From Arabidopsis thaliana (lineage: Eukaryota > Streptophyta > Magnoliopsida > Brassicales > Brassicaceae): a stretch of DNA of 64,000 nucleotides. The stretch is taken from the NCBI RefSeq assembly GCF_000001735.4, contig NC_003075.7, positions 7,131,001-7,195,000 of the forward strand, written 5' to 3'. Numbering within the stretch: the stretch's first letter is position 1; every line of letters begins with the position of its first letter. Positions 1-12,511 of this stretch are shown piece by piece. The notes beneath the pieces were generated by a model. That model was not told the origin of the DNA and did no database searches. It saw nothing but the letters and a program-made list of their open reading frames with translations. The position numbers were made by a program, and so were the translations under genes.

Positions 1-1937
1 AGCTTCAGAAAGTCCCACGATGTCAGGAATTCTGTCTATCCTAAGCAAAGAATCATCAGAAGAAGATTTTAGTTTCCCAATTCCGCGAGGTTTTGAAGCC
101 TTCATCCAGCGTTCCTCGAAATTAGCAAGTACATCATATGCAGCTGGACCATCAATCTTGCTGTGAAGATCATGCCATGGTTCTCTTGGTCCATCATCCG
201 CAGTAGTCTAATAAGAAAAACAGATTTTACATGGATCAAGAATAGCGATTTTAATTCCAAAACTGCAACCAAGGAGGATTTTTCTTAAATGGTTACCACA
301 AAATTTGGGTTGTGGAAGTCATCTTTATGGAGTGTCTTTAATGTCCTGAAGAGAGGATGCTTGGGAGTATCAAATCGTCCGTTGCACAAATCTAGCCCTC
401 CAACAAATGCTACGATCTTTCTTCGGTTCTGAGCTGCTTCAGCGTCTACAATCACAGTTTTTTGATGATGCGTGTAGATTGTTCCAACTTCCTGATCATC
501 ATAATGACACTCAAATTTCAGATGATGAAACTATACACACGGGAGTTTAAGCAGTAAGCAGTAACTAATGAGCATCTTACAGATTTTTTTATGAAGCTGT
601 GACCTTTCCCTCCAGATCTGGGACAAAGGAGAACTTGCACCGACGAATGCTTGAAAAAACGGCGAGTCTCCTCATCGCTTGTGTTCATAACTCCTTGCTA
701 CAACAAAACAAAAGCTTTCATTAAAACGATAGAAGGATCATTGCTTCAGTTAGTACAGACATGTAAAACGATCTAACTGAAGCAAACTCATGCTTTCCAA
801 CAAGATAGACAGTAGCGTGGATCTATTTTGGATACGGAACATTAGCCGGATTAAATAGAAACACAGAGAAAAACCTATGCGAAAAATTAAGAACATAGTA
901 TTAAACCTGCATATTTTTTTAACTCAGCATTCACGCAAACAGAGAAGCAACAACAGAGTTATGTAGATTCTTACTGTTTTGAATCCCAGAAGACTCCTTG
1001 ACGTTGGATCGTCCCACACCAAAACCAACACTCTAACACCTTCTTGAGATTTGACTTTAAGCAACTCCCCTAATGTACCTTCGGTGGGATCATTGGTACG
1101 ACGAACCAGCCTAACCGGATGGAAAACTGACCAACCTGTGATATAAATCAACCTTCTTGCCTGCCTTATTGCATCAGCCATATCCTCCCAGCACTTTCCA
1201 TGTCTATACTGAATCCCACCATCAAGATGTACACTCGGAAGAGTACCGTCATCAACATGAGCATCCTGATACAGAGTAACCCTACCGCCTTTCCTCAAAG
1301 GGAAGTATGTACCGGGAACTCCTACACACTCATTACCAGAACCAACACCCATTTGGTAAAGTCTCATTCTTTCCATTGGAGTGTATTGAATAGACAAACC
1401 CAACACAGCACCTTGTTTACAAGGCTTCCCACTACTATTAAGTATCGGAAAGAGCCCTTCGATCCTATTCCCCGAACACAGCTGCTCCGTTGGGATTCCA
1501 ACAGCTCCCATGATCTGTGATCCAATAATATCACTATCTTTCACAACAAAATGTACTTCAGCAGCACTATGAGCAACCGGTACATCAAAATGCTGCATCC
1601 ACACAGGATTCTCACTATTGCTAATAACAAAAGTTCTACCAATCACAGCACCAGAGATAGAGACAGTAACATAAGGATCACTAGTGATCTTAGAAGACTT
1701 CTCACCTTCCACTTTCTTCCGACCTAACCCAGACAACATCCCACCAAGTCTGTTATGGAAACCATCCATATTAGGAAGATGTTTAGCTTCCTTAACCCAA
1801 ATGTCTAAGTTACCATGTAACAATTCGACCCTCAAAGAGCCACTACTCGTAGCAAACGGCACGTATTGCTGGCCGCCCCCATGGCTTGACCCTCCTCCCA
1901 TAGACATAGTCTCAGTATAAGCCGGATGATACGCCAT
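1..1937 (-). CDS. PLDGAMMA1: Phospholipase D gamma (5' part; gene runs off the left edge)
   Basis: Hydrolyses membrane phospholipids to phosphatidic acid and a free head group; gamma-type PLDs act at membranes and depend on Ca2+ and PIP2. Visible coding exons, read on the minus strand, are 975-1937, 581-697, 297-491 and 1-207, with GT-AG introns; all four are in phase. The start is the ATG at 1937 (protein begins MAYHPAYTETMS). An N-terminal C2 domain follows (about residues 30-190, with SDPYVTVSISG). Exon 3 carries the first catalytic HKD motif, HHQKTVIVD. The second HKD motif and the C-terminus lie beyond position 1. Family length is about 855 residues, so roughly 490 are seen. The tandem gamma2 and gamma3 genes are known to lie next door in Arabidopsis, outside this window. 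The N-terminus fits gamma1 best. The family call is very sure; the exact paralogue rests on memory. Confidence 0.95.
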
Positions 1938-3236
1938 GAAAATCGAAATCAAAAACCCAAAAAGTCAGAAACTTTCAGCTGTTAGATCAAATCTCAAGCG
2001 TAACCGAGTTCAGTGAGACAAAAGATCGATCACTTGGTGGGCAATAATCGAGAGATCAAGACTGAAGAGTGAAAAAAAAGAAGATAAAACTTTGTGATAA
2101 TACAAACTCAGATCAAATGGAGATCTAAAAATATGGGCAAATTTATATGAAATCTCAGATTTTTGTGAAGAAGAAGGTGGGAGGAAACGAAGGGAACGTT
2201 GACTTGAAACGGAAGAATCGGAACATTTTAAAGATATTGGCTGCCGTTGTTGAATCGTTCTAACTTTAGCCATTAATAACACAAATTAATCTTCAATTAA
2301 ACTAATAAATTATTTGTTTTTAGTAACGACGACTAAGAGGACTTCCACTTTGGTTGTTGGCTGCTCACGAAACTCTTTCTCTCTGGTCCCTCTTTTGATG
2401 CAACTTCATTTGAGTGGTGATGTTACTATTTTTATATATCAACTAGAAATTAAACATTCGACTTAATAGTGTAAGTAATAATTAAGCATGACATTTTCTT
2501 GAAATGAAATCATATTACTATTTAATATTTATTATCAACAAGAAGTAAACATTCGAAAAATCACTAAATTAAACCATATAATTGCGTATTGAATAATAAA
2601 TCAAGACATTTTCTTCAATGGAGAAGACATTTTCATTGTTGAAGTCTTCCTCAATTTTGAACTATAATTTTCAACAGCTCTAGTGGATTCATATTATCTA
2701 TCAGTCGTGGTCTTAGCACATCATTATCTTATAGTGAAAAGAAAAAAGTTGAACTTGTAAAGAAATACAAACTAGTTTGAAATTCGAATTGAGGGATTAG
2801 GATATAATTTATTTATTATTTTAAGTTTATAACTAGTCAAAATGATTAGCTAATGCAGATAAAAAGTATTTTAATTAGGGATTAATAATCACATTCTCCG
2901 ATTACAACTTGAAAAAGTTGGCGATTAGTCAAACCGAGCCGGCTAAGCAGAATTATTATAAAAGGCATCACGGACAATAGCCGTTACTCCGTCAAAAAAG
3001 TAACGGCGATCAGAGTAACTTAACAGAACGAAAGCCAAAACGTGAACACAAACTCTAATTCGTCTCCCACTTCTCAAAAGGATAAAGAAAAGCTCTGATT
3101 TTTTATGAGCAACAAAAAATAGTTTAGTCAAAGCGCAATTACAGTTTATTTTTTGTTAAAACCAAAAAGCTTTTAAGGATTAAAATTAGTTAGGGAATAA
3201 GAAAAAGTTGGAAATTTACATAAGTGAAATGAGGAT
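1938..3236. other. Intergenic: PLD leader and AT-rich spacer
   Basis: Holds the 5' leader and promoter of the PLD gene (up to about 2280; no start-competent upstream gene seen) and then AT-rich DNA up to the 3' end of the MINDY gene. It contains an imperfect direct repeat: about 2437-2504 and 2531-2622 share blocks such as TAAACATTCGA and GACATTTTCTT. Short open frames here look random. Confidence 0.6.
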
Positions 3237-6200
3237 TTACATGATTCTACATTTGCTATCTTTATCTTTAGGGGATTTGCCGTCGTGTCTCGAAGACGCA
3301 GCTGATGATGGCCTGTGGCTGCTCCTTGGTACCTGCAATGGTCAGTACAATATCTGATCATTAACATTCATCCAAACACCACAAGAAGCAAGGCTGCATT
3401 ATATTCAATGAGCTTCTGATTACGGTGTATGATCATTATCGATGTTTTACACTCGCAATTGGTACTTGTAAACTCATCTTAGTCGGTAAAGTATATGGAC
3501 AGAAAACAAATGTACTAAACAGGACTTGCAGATGTGCTTGTTAAGGCTATACTCTCTTACTATTTTAATAATCAGTGTTGTATATTGTTGCAATGTGCAG
3601 GTCACACGGTAATTTACCTTTTCTTATAATCATTGTTAACCATTTGTGTCGATTCCTGCTTTTTAAGAATATAGTGTTATGAGTAGGAATGAAATACCTG
3701 TGGACCAGTGACCAATCGTGAGGCAGCAACGCTAGTTGGTTGTGGAGTTGGGTTACTACGTGGGCTCTGGTCCTCAAACTCTTGTTGTTGCAAAGCTATT
3801 GCTAGTTGCAGATCAGAACTGCATAGTACCATGGGAATTAAAATTAAACAATCATAAATATGTTTTTAAGAGGACAGTTATAACAAATGCATAAATGTGT
3901 CTCTGGTGAGAACCAATGGGTTAGTGGTCAAAGAAAGGTATGAAATATTTACTTGACATCTATGCCTGCATCCGCTACATTGTTGATGCTGGCAAGATAA
4001 TCCTGTGTAGGGAGAACCAAAAGAAAAAAAATGATTAAAAAGGTAAAAGAAGGAGATCTAATGTGGATTAGTGACTATATTATGAGGAGAACATACAGCA
4101 GTATTTGTGACTGCGTTTCGTTCATCCCATGTGCCACTTGCACCACCTGTGCTGCTGTCGATCGTGAAGTCCTTGAAGGTAGCAGTCATGAATGCAGTGT
4201 CACCATTAACCTGAAACCAGATTGCATGTCAATAGTGGTCACAACAGCCATAGCTCTAAAGAGATTGTGGATATAGAGATATCTCCTAAGAAGCCAAAAT
4301 TAGCAGATAAGACAAATGGTGAGTAAGTAACTTTTGCTGATACCTCGTTTAGTTTTTCCCAAACCAAATCAGGCTGATTCAGGTAACCTTGATCTGTAGC
4401 CAAAAGATAAAGTTCACCTTCATACTGAAAATATGACAGCAACAAGAAGAATTTAGTTGGGATTAACCTGTTGCAATTCAAAGATGGAAATAACCGCAAA
4501 CTAAACAAACCTTGAACATGGTGCAGAAATGATTGTTCCGGAAAAAAACACAGAGTTCACGTTCTTTGAGGCCTTCTTGCAAGCGAAAGAGTCTGTAAGA
4601 TATGATCAATAATCAATGTAAGATAATACATGAGCAGTCAATTTAAAATATAACTTCCTAACTATGAATAAGATCACGCACCCACAAAAGGTTAATTGAC
4701 TTGCACTATTCTTCATAAAGTTCCTGATTAGTTCACCTGGAAAAACTCAAGAACAACTATTTAATAATTGCAAGAATATATGGAAAAATGTGAACTAGAG
4801 CAAAGAGAGCAGCTCTAACCACAATGGCATGCATGTATGAGTTTCCGAAAATGTATTTCAAGTGTATCACAAGTAGATCAGACACAGTATAATTTACCTT
4901 CTTCTGCTGTGAGCCCATCCGTAGCCCTCCCTTCAGAAGAACAATCACCAACATCCTTCTCAACCCTTTTACCAAGAAGTGACTCACCTTCATAAACGGG
5001 TTCTTTGTCTGCACAAACTGGAGGCACTGTGTTTACACATTCCTCACCTTCGTACATAGGTTCATCGGTAGATACAGGTGGGATAAAAGCGTTGGGTGCA
5101 TCATCATGCTGGGATCTGCAACTCAAATCTGGAGATGCAATGGGTATCTGAGTAAGAATTTTCCTATCTAATATCTTCAGATGCAATTTTAGCCAGTAAA
5201 ATGATTAAGATGGAGGAGTACTATACTTATGTATAGAGACATCTATAAGGTTACACCAACTAAGGAAGAGTCAAAAAAACTACCTGGATCAATAGAAGCT
5301 GCATCAGACTTGAGTACACTCTCAGAACTGCTTTCACTTTTCGCTGACTCCAGATTACCCTTATCCACAGAGAGTGCCTCAGAAGAAGTTACATCGACAA
5401 TGGCCTCTTTGCTGCTACTCACGTTCTCAACATCACAAGCCGTTTCACCTCCAGATTGCTTAGAAGATAATTGATCATGGTTAAGATCCTCACTTTTAGT
5501 TGTAATCGTTGTCGGAAATTTCCCAACTTTGATCATATTCCCATCATTTTCTGATGCTTTATCATCATCAGTTTTGAACTGGTCTAGCTGACTGATATTA
5601 GTAATATGGGTGCTAGTTGGACTCGCATCTGAAAATGTGAACGCAGAATCTTGATTGGTTGAGTCTCCGTTAGTGTTTGGAGTTGGATCATTCCCCTGCC
5701 CCTGTGATAACTGCAAGGCTTGCAACAACTCTGTTTCTTCTTCAAGATCCCCCTTTCTCATTCTACGAAGCTCTGCAGCCGCAGGTGGAGAATCATCAAA
5801 AGATCTTGTTTTCGAAAGACAAGGTGAAGGAACCCCTAAAACTGCAGTAGTTGCCGCAGCAAAATCAACAGAATCTTCTCCGGGATTTTGATCGCCTTGA
5901 GCCTCTACATTCTGTGTCTCCAGTGCAACTAGCTCACCCATAAGAGCATTATACGATTTGCTACCAATTGCATTAGCTGCTTCAACATCCTGTAGGTATG
6001 CACATGGGAAACAATTGAATCAATACTTTTACAGTTTTACTACAGGCCCAGGATTGATAAGGACACCATCTTAAAATGAGTGCTCTTGACCACTGTTCCA
6101 ATCCATCTTAAAACGAGCCAAACAATGGATAAAAAGAATAAAGTAACCTATGTTTTGTTTCTCAACTCTCAAGAAGATAAAGAAGAGAAGATGACCCCAC

Positions 6201-7361
6201 ATCCCAAACATCCACACACAAAAGACAGGAACGAAATTAAAAAACGTCAACAGCCTATACTAATGAAATTTAATTATTTACGCGCAGACAGAGCCATTCT
6301 GATAAAGTATGAAACAAAATGATATACCTGAGGATCAACTATCCATCCATGATATAAGGGAATGTCAAGTAAATCAAATATTGCACATTCAGGTGTGAAC
6401 TCAAAATCATCAATCCTGCAACCAGGTAAACACTCATGATAATTAACTTATGAATTTCTACCTATTATAAGCAGAAACAGCTGACAAAGTATTAACCTCC
6501 TGAATTTAATATTGACATCAATTCCAGTAGTAAGGCGTGGAAGAAGATCAATTGCATCAGCAATGTTCTGTTGCTGATTCTCAATATATCCTTCATCTTT
6601 GTTCTGCCATTGAGAAGAATAAAAGATTCACATAGATTCAAGCCACAAGATAATATAAAGAACAGGCAAAGATAAGAAGCCAGCTTATTTACATTGACTT
6701 TACTATTGGAATCAATGAGTCTGTCGACCACGAGGGACATCAATCTCTCTTGAGAAACCTCATAACAGTCAGGATTTAGATTCAAGTTGTTTCTCAAGAG
6801 AAGCACATTACCTGTTTCATCCCAAAATCAAATAACAATCAGTAATCAAAGTGTTAATTGATCTAAGTATTATTAAGCACACTAAATACCAAATTCTCAC
6901 ACTTGTCATTTCTACGAGAAGCTCAAGCTAACAACAAAATCTGATGTTCGGTACACTAACCATCAAATCAATGATTCATTACATTGTACGGAACAAGCAA
7001 ACCTAACACCGATTCTTCAATTTCTTTTACAAATTCCACAAAATCAGTAACGCAAACCTAAAGAATCAATGATCATAACACCGAAATTCCACTTTCCAAA
7101 CCCTATTTTTACGATCTGAATGAAGTTTTATGAGGACGAAAAAGGAGAAAATAGAAACATACAAATGGCTAACAAAGGACAAGGTCCATTTTCGTTCTGG
7201 AGAATGATAGGTGTGGTTCTTCCAAGGAACTGAATCGATTTCGTCTTATACAAAATCTCCTCCTCCGTAGTAGTTTCCTTCGGTAAATCTTGCTGCTGCA
7301 TCGCTTCTTGATTCGTCTGCGTTTCTTCGCTCGGAGATTCTGAAGATGAAGCGGTCGCCAT
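3237..7361 (-). CDS. MINDY-type (DUF544/FAM63-like) deubiquitinase
   Basis: Predicted cysteine protease trimming K48-linked polyubiquitin, by family with human MINDY-1/-2. Thirteen exons (minus): 7163-7361, 6693-6811, 6497-6603, 6328-6415, 5989-5284, 5128-4898, 4736-4682, 4592-4511, 4424-4344, 4210-4097, 4002-3953, 3818-3698, 3332-3237; total 682 codons plus stop. The catalytic cysteine sits in NGPCPLLAIC, split by the first intron, and the catalytic histidine is in NNHFCTMFK (exon 8). Between them exon 5 adds a long acidic, Ser-rich insert (about 235 residues) of low conservation. Near the C-terminus SDLQLAIALQQQEF resembles an inverted ubiquitin-interacting motif. The protein ends in CRIM, a possible CaaX prenylation box. 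Exon 6 uses an acceptor inside the more obvious reading frame, chosen because it alone keeps phase. Corresponds to At4g11860 from memory. Confidence 0.92.
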
Positions 7362-8689
7362 TGACGATGATGATATCAACCAAAGCTAATGAAAAAACAA
7401 ATTCGAAAAAAAGTCAAATTTTCGATCGAAGAAGAAGAGAGACAGATTATTGGAAATTCCGAAGAAATTTTATTTTTTCTGATCCAAATCGAAAAGAGGA
7501 AGCGAGCGAGAGAGCAAAGAGGATTTAATTTATATTACGAGAAAGAACTTTTATGGGAAGGTTGATATTGAAATGTGTCACATAACCAAACCGGTACGTA
7601 CCAAATCGAAATTCCGGTATTGTTTAAATTGCTATTGAACCAAATATAGTAACGACCAATTTTTCAAATTTATTCCGGTATTTGATGTATGAGAAGAATT
7701 ATGGTTCGATTATTACGGTTTTGATAAACCAATTGGGTATCTTTAGTGCGTATCTTCTCGGGGAAAGGTCAATTTAAATGATAAAATTCTTCATTTCTTA
7801 TCATAACACCGTCATTTCATTTCCTTAAAAGTCATCTTTTAATAGTTTTTTTATTCCTAATTAATTTCTTTATAACACGTAACATTTTAAAAAATTTTGG
7901 GAAATTTCTTGATATATCATTTACGAAAGAATTAGAAGTGTATTTATCACATTTATTTATATTATAGTTTTACACGAAAAGTTATATGAATGTCAGAATG
8001 TGTTGACAAAAAGAAAAGGAAGAATATAAGTGTTTGACGATCTAGAAGGAATCTATAAAAACGGTGGGACAATTTGAATGTTTAAAGAATTATGAGGTTT
8101 GAGGTTTAAATCGAAAAACAGAACCAAAATAAAAGTGTGGCCTGCGTCTAAACAATGGTGTGTTTTTTCACTTTAATTGTTTTCCGTTTAGTAATTATTT
8201 CACTTCAATATATAAGCATGTATTTTTATTAAAAACATGAAAATACTGTAGAAATTATGTTTTATAAATTATCACATTAATGACTAATTTTGAGAAACCA
8301 AACTTTATATATTAAGATGTTAGTAACATAACATTATAACCATCAATCTCAATTCACAAGGGAGATAAATTGATGAAGCAGCAGAATAACATCATTTCTG
8401 TTTGACCACGCTTGTACAAACATGTCAATGACAATGTGTTGGTATTTTTAATGTTGACTATATATATGGGCTGTAATTGAATAGTTAAAAGCCCAACAGG
8501 CCATTTGAAACCTAATTGTTATACTATCACGCGTATAGATGATGAAATCCAATTATAAAACTTCGAGGCATATGGCTTTTGCATCATTTTGAGTCAGCCG
8601 ATATTCAACCCAATACACATCGGTCCGGTTTAGTAGTTGGTCCATCGATCTATACCAAATATATCGTGATCAATGGCTAGAAAAACCAT

Positions 8690-9160
8690 CGATCTCAATG
8701 AGGCATATTAGGAATATTGTTCCACATTAGAAGTTGAGTATAATTTTAAGTGGTATATATATAAGTTATGAGTTTTTCCACTTATTGTCAATTAGTTTTG
8801 AGTTGAAACCGCACAATCTAATAGATTTGAGTTGTATATAAGAGATATAGACCTTTCCATTTATTGTCAATTAATTTTGAGTTAAAAACCAATAAAACTT
8901 AACATGGTATCAGAGTCCAAAAACACATGATTCACTAATCCAGTCCGGAAAGTGGTCTGGTCATCTTTACTAATTAATAGTTCAAAAAAAAACTAAATTC
9001 TGTCGAAATAACTAGAAAAACATTATTTCCAAGAAGCGTATAGAAAAAATTCCACATTAAAAATATAGAATAGACTTGACTAGTGTATAAAAAATATAAA
9101 TCTCTTTATTCATTGTTAACTAGTTTCGAATTAGAAACCATAAAACTTAACATTTTTAAC
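8690..9160 (+). mobile_element. LTR retrotransposon relic with primer-binding site
   Basis: The sequence TGGTATCAGAG at about 8905-8915 is the classic LTR-retroelement primer-binding site complementary to initiator tRNA-Met. It follows an LTR-like stretch ending in CCAATAAAACTTAACA. The signature ATTGTCAATTA(G/A)TTTTGAGTT occurs twice upstream (about 8785 and 8868) and a decayed version occurs again at about 9110-9150, so several broken LTR ends are stacked. No gag or pol coding remains. Related fragments lie in inverse orientation near 59.87 and 60.75 kb. Confidence 0.55.
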
Positions 9161-9362
9161 TTTTTTGTTCATATATCTTCGTTTGTTCTCAGTATTCATT
9201 ATATCTAATTCATTCTTTTCTTTTCTTTTTGATCATTTTATTTTTATAAGCGAAATTTGCATGTATAACCTAAAAAAAACTTATTAATTAAGAAACTAAT
9301 CTATTGCAAAAAACTTACACTATAATAATTATGTAATATATAATATTACAAGTTTGTCCTCA

Positions 9363-9716
9363 CCCCCACAATAATTATCACCACCACCACCACTGTTGCT
9401 GCTGCCACTGCCGCCACCTTCGACGTCACCGCCGCCGCTGCCGCCACTGCCGCCGTTACCGTCCTTACCGGAATGAATGCCATCACCTGAGCCATTACTC
9501 CATTGTTGGGGTTCCCATTGTCACTGGAGTCACTGCCATCGTCGGAGCTGTCACCGTCGTTGTCGCCGAAGTTATCGCTGGAACCACCGTCGTTGTTGGA
9601 GTCACCGCTGGAATCACCGTCGCGCCGGAGTCGCCGCCGTCGCCGGAGCCATCACCGAAGTCACCGCCGTCGCCGGAGCCGCTGCAGTCGCCAGAGTCAC
9701 CGCCACCACCTATAAT
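9363..9716 (-). other. GC-rich triplet island with Gly/Ser-rich reading frames
   Basis: About 350 bp of GCC/ACC/GTC triplets in DNA that is otherwise about 30% GC. On the minus strand one frame gives a Gly/Asp/Ser then Thr/Val-rich peptide (74 codons, 9719-9495) and another frame, nearer 9474-9365, gives a GGS-rich peptide. Inner units of about 20 bp (TCACCGCCGTCGCCGGAGCC-like) repeat near 9625-9710. It could be an expanded simple repeat, a fragment of a glycine-rich protein gene, or a short hypothetical gene with a frameshift or unseen intron. I do not recognise a product. Confidence 0.4.
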
Positions 9717-11493
9717 CATTTAATAAACCCTTTAGATTAGTTAGTTAATTGATACATATATAGTGTTATTTTCTTAATTATTTACTGTAAATATGTTATA
9801 AATTTTTTCTTACACTAACGCTTTCTTTAATTGAAAAATAAGATGTATACAGTAGACATTAAAAAAAAGACTCATTCATTAATCACATATGGCATAGTGG
9901 TCCAAAGCCACAGTAACCTCTTACACGAAGTTCGAAATAAGGCTTGCTGACTCGATAAAGTGGAAAAATTAACAATAATAATATCTCATTAAAAATAATA
10001 ACAACCCTTAACAAACAAAAAAATAATAACAACAACGACTTAAGTTTACAACTGAAATTTGGGATATGTTCACATAAGAAAACGAAGCAAGTAAAAATTA
10101 GATCCGTTCGCTTGTAATACATATGCACATACCAATTTCCAAAATTCTAAATAATTATGAGAAAGAAACAATATATAACAACACTTTAATACAGTATATA
10201 TTTTGGCTAATGCTTGTGGTCCTCACAGCGTGCAACACCTGTATCGAGATTTAAAAAGATGAATCAGAATAAATGCTAATTAATTGAAAAAATTAAGGCA
10301 TCCAATAGTGGCTAAGCACCTGCTAAGTGCTAGTAGAACAATAATTACAGATATAAAAATGATAAATTTGGGCAAAAAAGAGAAGAATAAAGTAAAAATG
10401 AGGGAGTGGGTAGAGAAATTAGAAATGCACCAAATAAGGAGTGGCCATGAGCGCAAATAAAGAAGAGAGAATGGCGTGACCATGTGAAGTCGTACGGAAG
10501 TCATAATACGCAGCATTGTTTTATCGCTTTGTCATCGGAAGAGTGTGGTTTTGTTATAATAAAACTCGTACCAATAGACATCTAAATGCAGATTCATATA
10601 TATGTCAGAAATAGTAAGAAATTTAAATTTGGAATTCAATGCATATATATGTATGACTTTTTCTTTGTATGAAATGATAGAATTGTGTTTTACAAAATCA
10701 TGCTTTTCTCACATTTTGTGACTAATTCTACCGACTTAATTTGTATGATATATAGACTTGTGTTTACAAAATGGCTTGGTTTTTGCAACCGAGCTAGCTC
10801 GGTGTTTTGTGGACGTACGACATCTCCATCGAGAATATGTTTATGTTTTACAATCCACAAGTATTGTGAAAACGGTTTTATGACCACAAATAAATAGTGC
10901 TAGTATTGATAATTCTGTATACGTATACGAATTATTGATAATATTACAACTATGAAATTGCAGTCTATATGTACACCGCAAAAAATTAGCTAAATGTATG
11001 TTACCACCATTCATGACTACACTACATATATAATAAGTACATTTTCAGCTCTATGTATAAGAAAGTTATATGTCAAGGCAAAACTAAAACTAATTATGAT
11101 TGGGACAGAGTTAGACTCAGACATGGTCACATATATGCACATCCAAACGTTGATGAACATATATAGAAATTATACCAGCAAAAGTGTAATAGAAATGAAT
11201 ATTAAATATATTTTATTCATGCCAACTAAATTAGTTACCTTCAAATTCGATCTCAATGTTCTTACCGTTAATGTTATTTCATAAAATTTATAGTCAATTT
11301 TCATGAAATATTTTCCAAAAAAAAAAAAAAAAGGAATTCCTCAAGTGGTTTTTGGTAACGGAGATCAAACGGAGAGTGTGAAGATTCTTGTCCGAGAGGA
11401 GCTGGCAACCGACAGAGTTGCTGCCTGTCTTTAAGTGCATTTGCTTAACTCACTTTGACGGACACCGGATCTATAAGTTGTCGGTAATAATGG

Positions 11494-11499
11494 CACGTG
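11494..11499. promoter_or_regulatory. G-box upstream of AGL14
   Basis: CACGTG within GGCACGTGTC, about 1.0 kb upstream of the AGL14 start. A single perfect G-box; function is inferred only. Confidence 0.3.
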
Positions 11500-12334
11500 T
11501 CATGATCTCAACGGCTAAGCTTTTTTAATCTACTTTTTTTTTTTTGGTCATCCTTTTATAATCTACTTTTTTTTTTAATTTACGGTGATGAGGTACGTGA
11601 TGACGTAAATTGGTAGTATTACCCTACTTCTAAGTTTAAATATAATCACTTCGTTTATATACATCTACATTTGTTGTTGAAAACAGGTTGATCGTAATAA
11701 TGTCTATTACTTTATCTATATATATAGAGTAATTATATGCAACGCCACGGATGACAAAATTTCATATAACAAATAAAATAATTATGACATAGGAATATAT
11801 TCTCCACCAATAATTTTTGCCCTTATAATATAAAAAAATTTACCAAAAGAAGAATGGATATCTTGTAATGCTTTTTCTATAATTAACGATACGCATGTAC
11901 TTTAATTAAGCACTTTGGTCTAGGATTATAGACTATTATAGGTATAGAGAGAAAAAAAATGGCTAAAGATAAAATATATAAAACCCCAAACACAGCCAAA
12001 CTATTTATTATCAGTTCATGGATATAGAAGAATAATATATAAAAAATTCTTACGTCTTTTTTGTTATTGGCTCCTGATTTCATAAATTTAGGGTTTCCAA
12101 GAATTCTCCATTTCAATCTTGCCGACTCTTTCCAAAGACTCTCTCTCTTTCTACTCTCTCCCTCATCGTTCTCTTAGAGACACAAATCAATCAAAAGCAT
12201 ACATAAAAACAAAGGGGGTAATCTTTTTTCTCAACTATATATGTCCTCAATTTCTGATTGATCTCTTCTCTATTTTTAGTAGAAGGTGGAGATTGTTCTT
12301 GTTCTCATGTTTGCTGTTCTTGTAGTAAGAAATA

Positions 12335-12338
<4 letters not shown>

Positions 12339-12374
<36 letters not shown>
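12339..12374. repeat. (TA)n microsatellite in AGL14 upstream region
   Basis: About 18 TA units, 138 bp upstream of the AGL14 start codon, probably near or inside the leader. Confidence 0.9.
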
Positions 12375-12380
<6 letters not shown>

Positions 12381-12511
12381 TAATTGCTCCCATCTAATTT
12401 CCTCTCATGGATAATTTACTTTACTGAAATTAAATTTTTTCATTTAATATCTTATGGGAAGAGTGGAAAATCAAAATACTGTTGTTGATTAGGGTTAATT
12501 AAATTAGAAGA

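Larger units (their letters stand above)
7362..12511. other. Gene-poor 5.1-kb intergenic region
   Basis: No convincing protein gene. It holds the divergent leader of the MINDY gene, retroelement relics (about 8700-9160), a GC-rich triplet island (9363-9716) and the AGL14 promoter with a G-box and a TA repeat. The remaining sequence is AT-rich, with only short open frames that show no family features. Confidence 0.6.

Noticed and set aside
5128..5186. Extended MINDY exon 6 starting at TTACTCAG|ATACCC
   Set aside because: That acceptor breaks phase with exon 5; only CTCCAG|ATTTGAG restores the frame.
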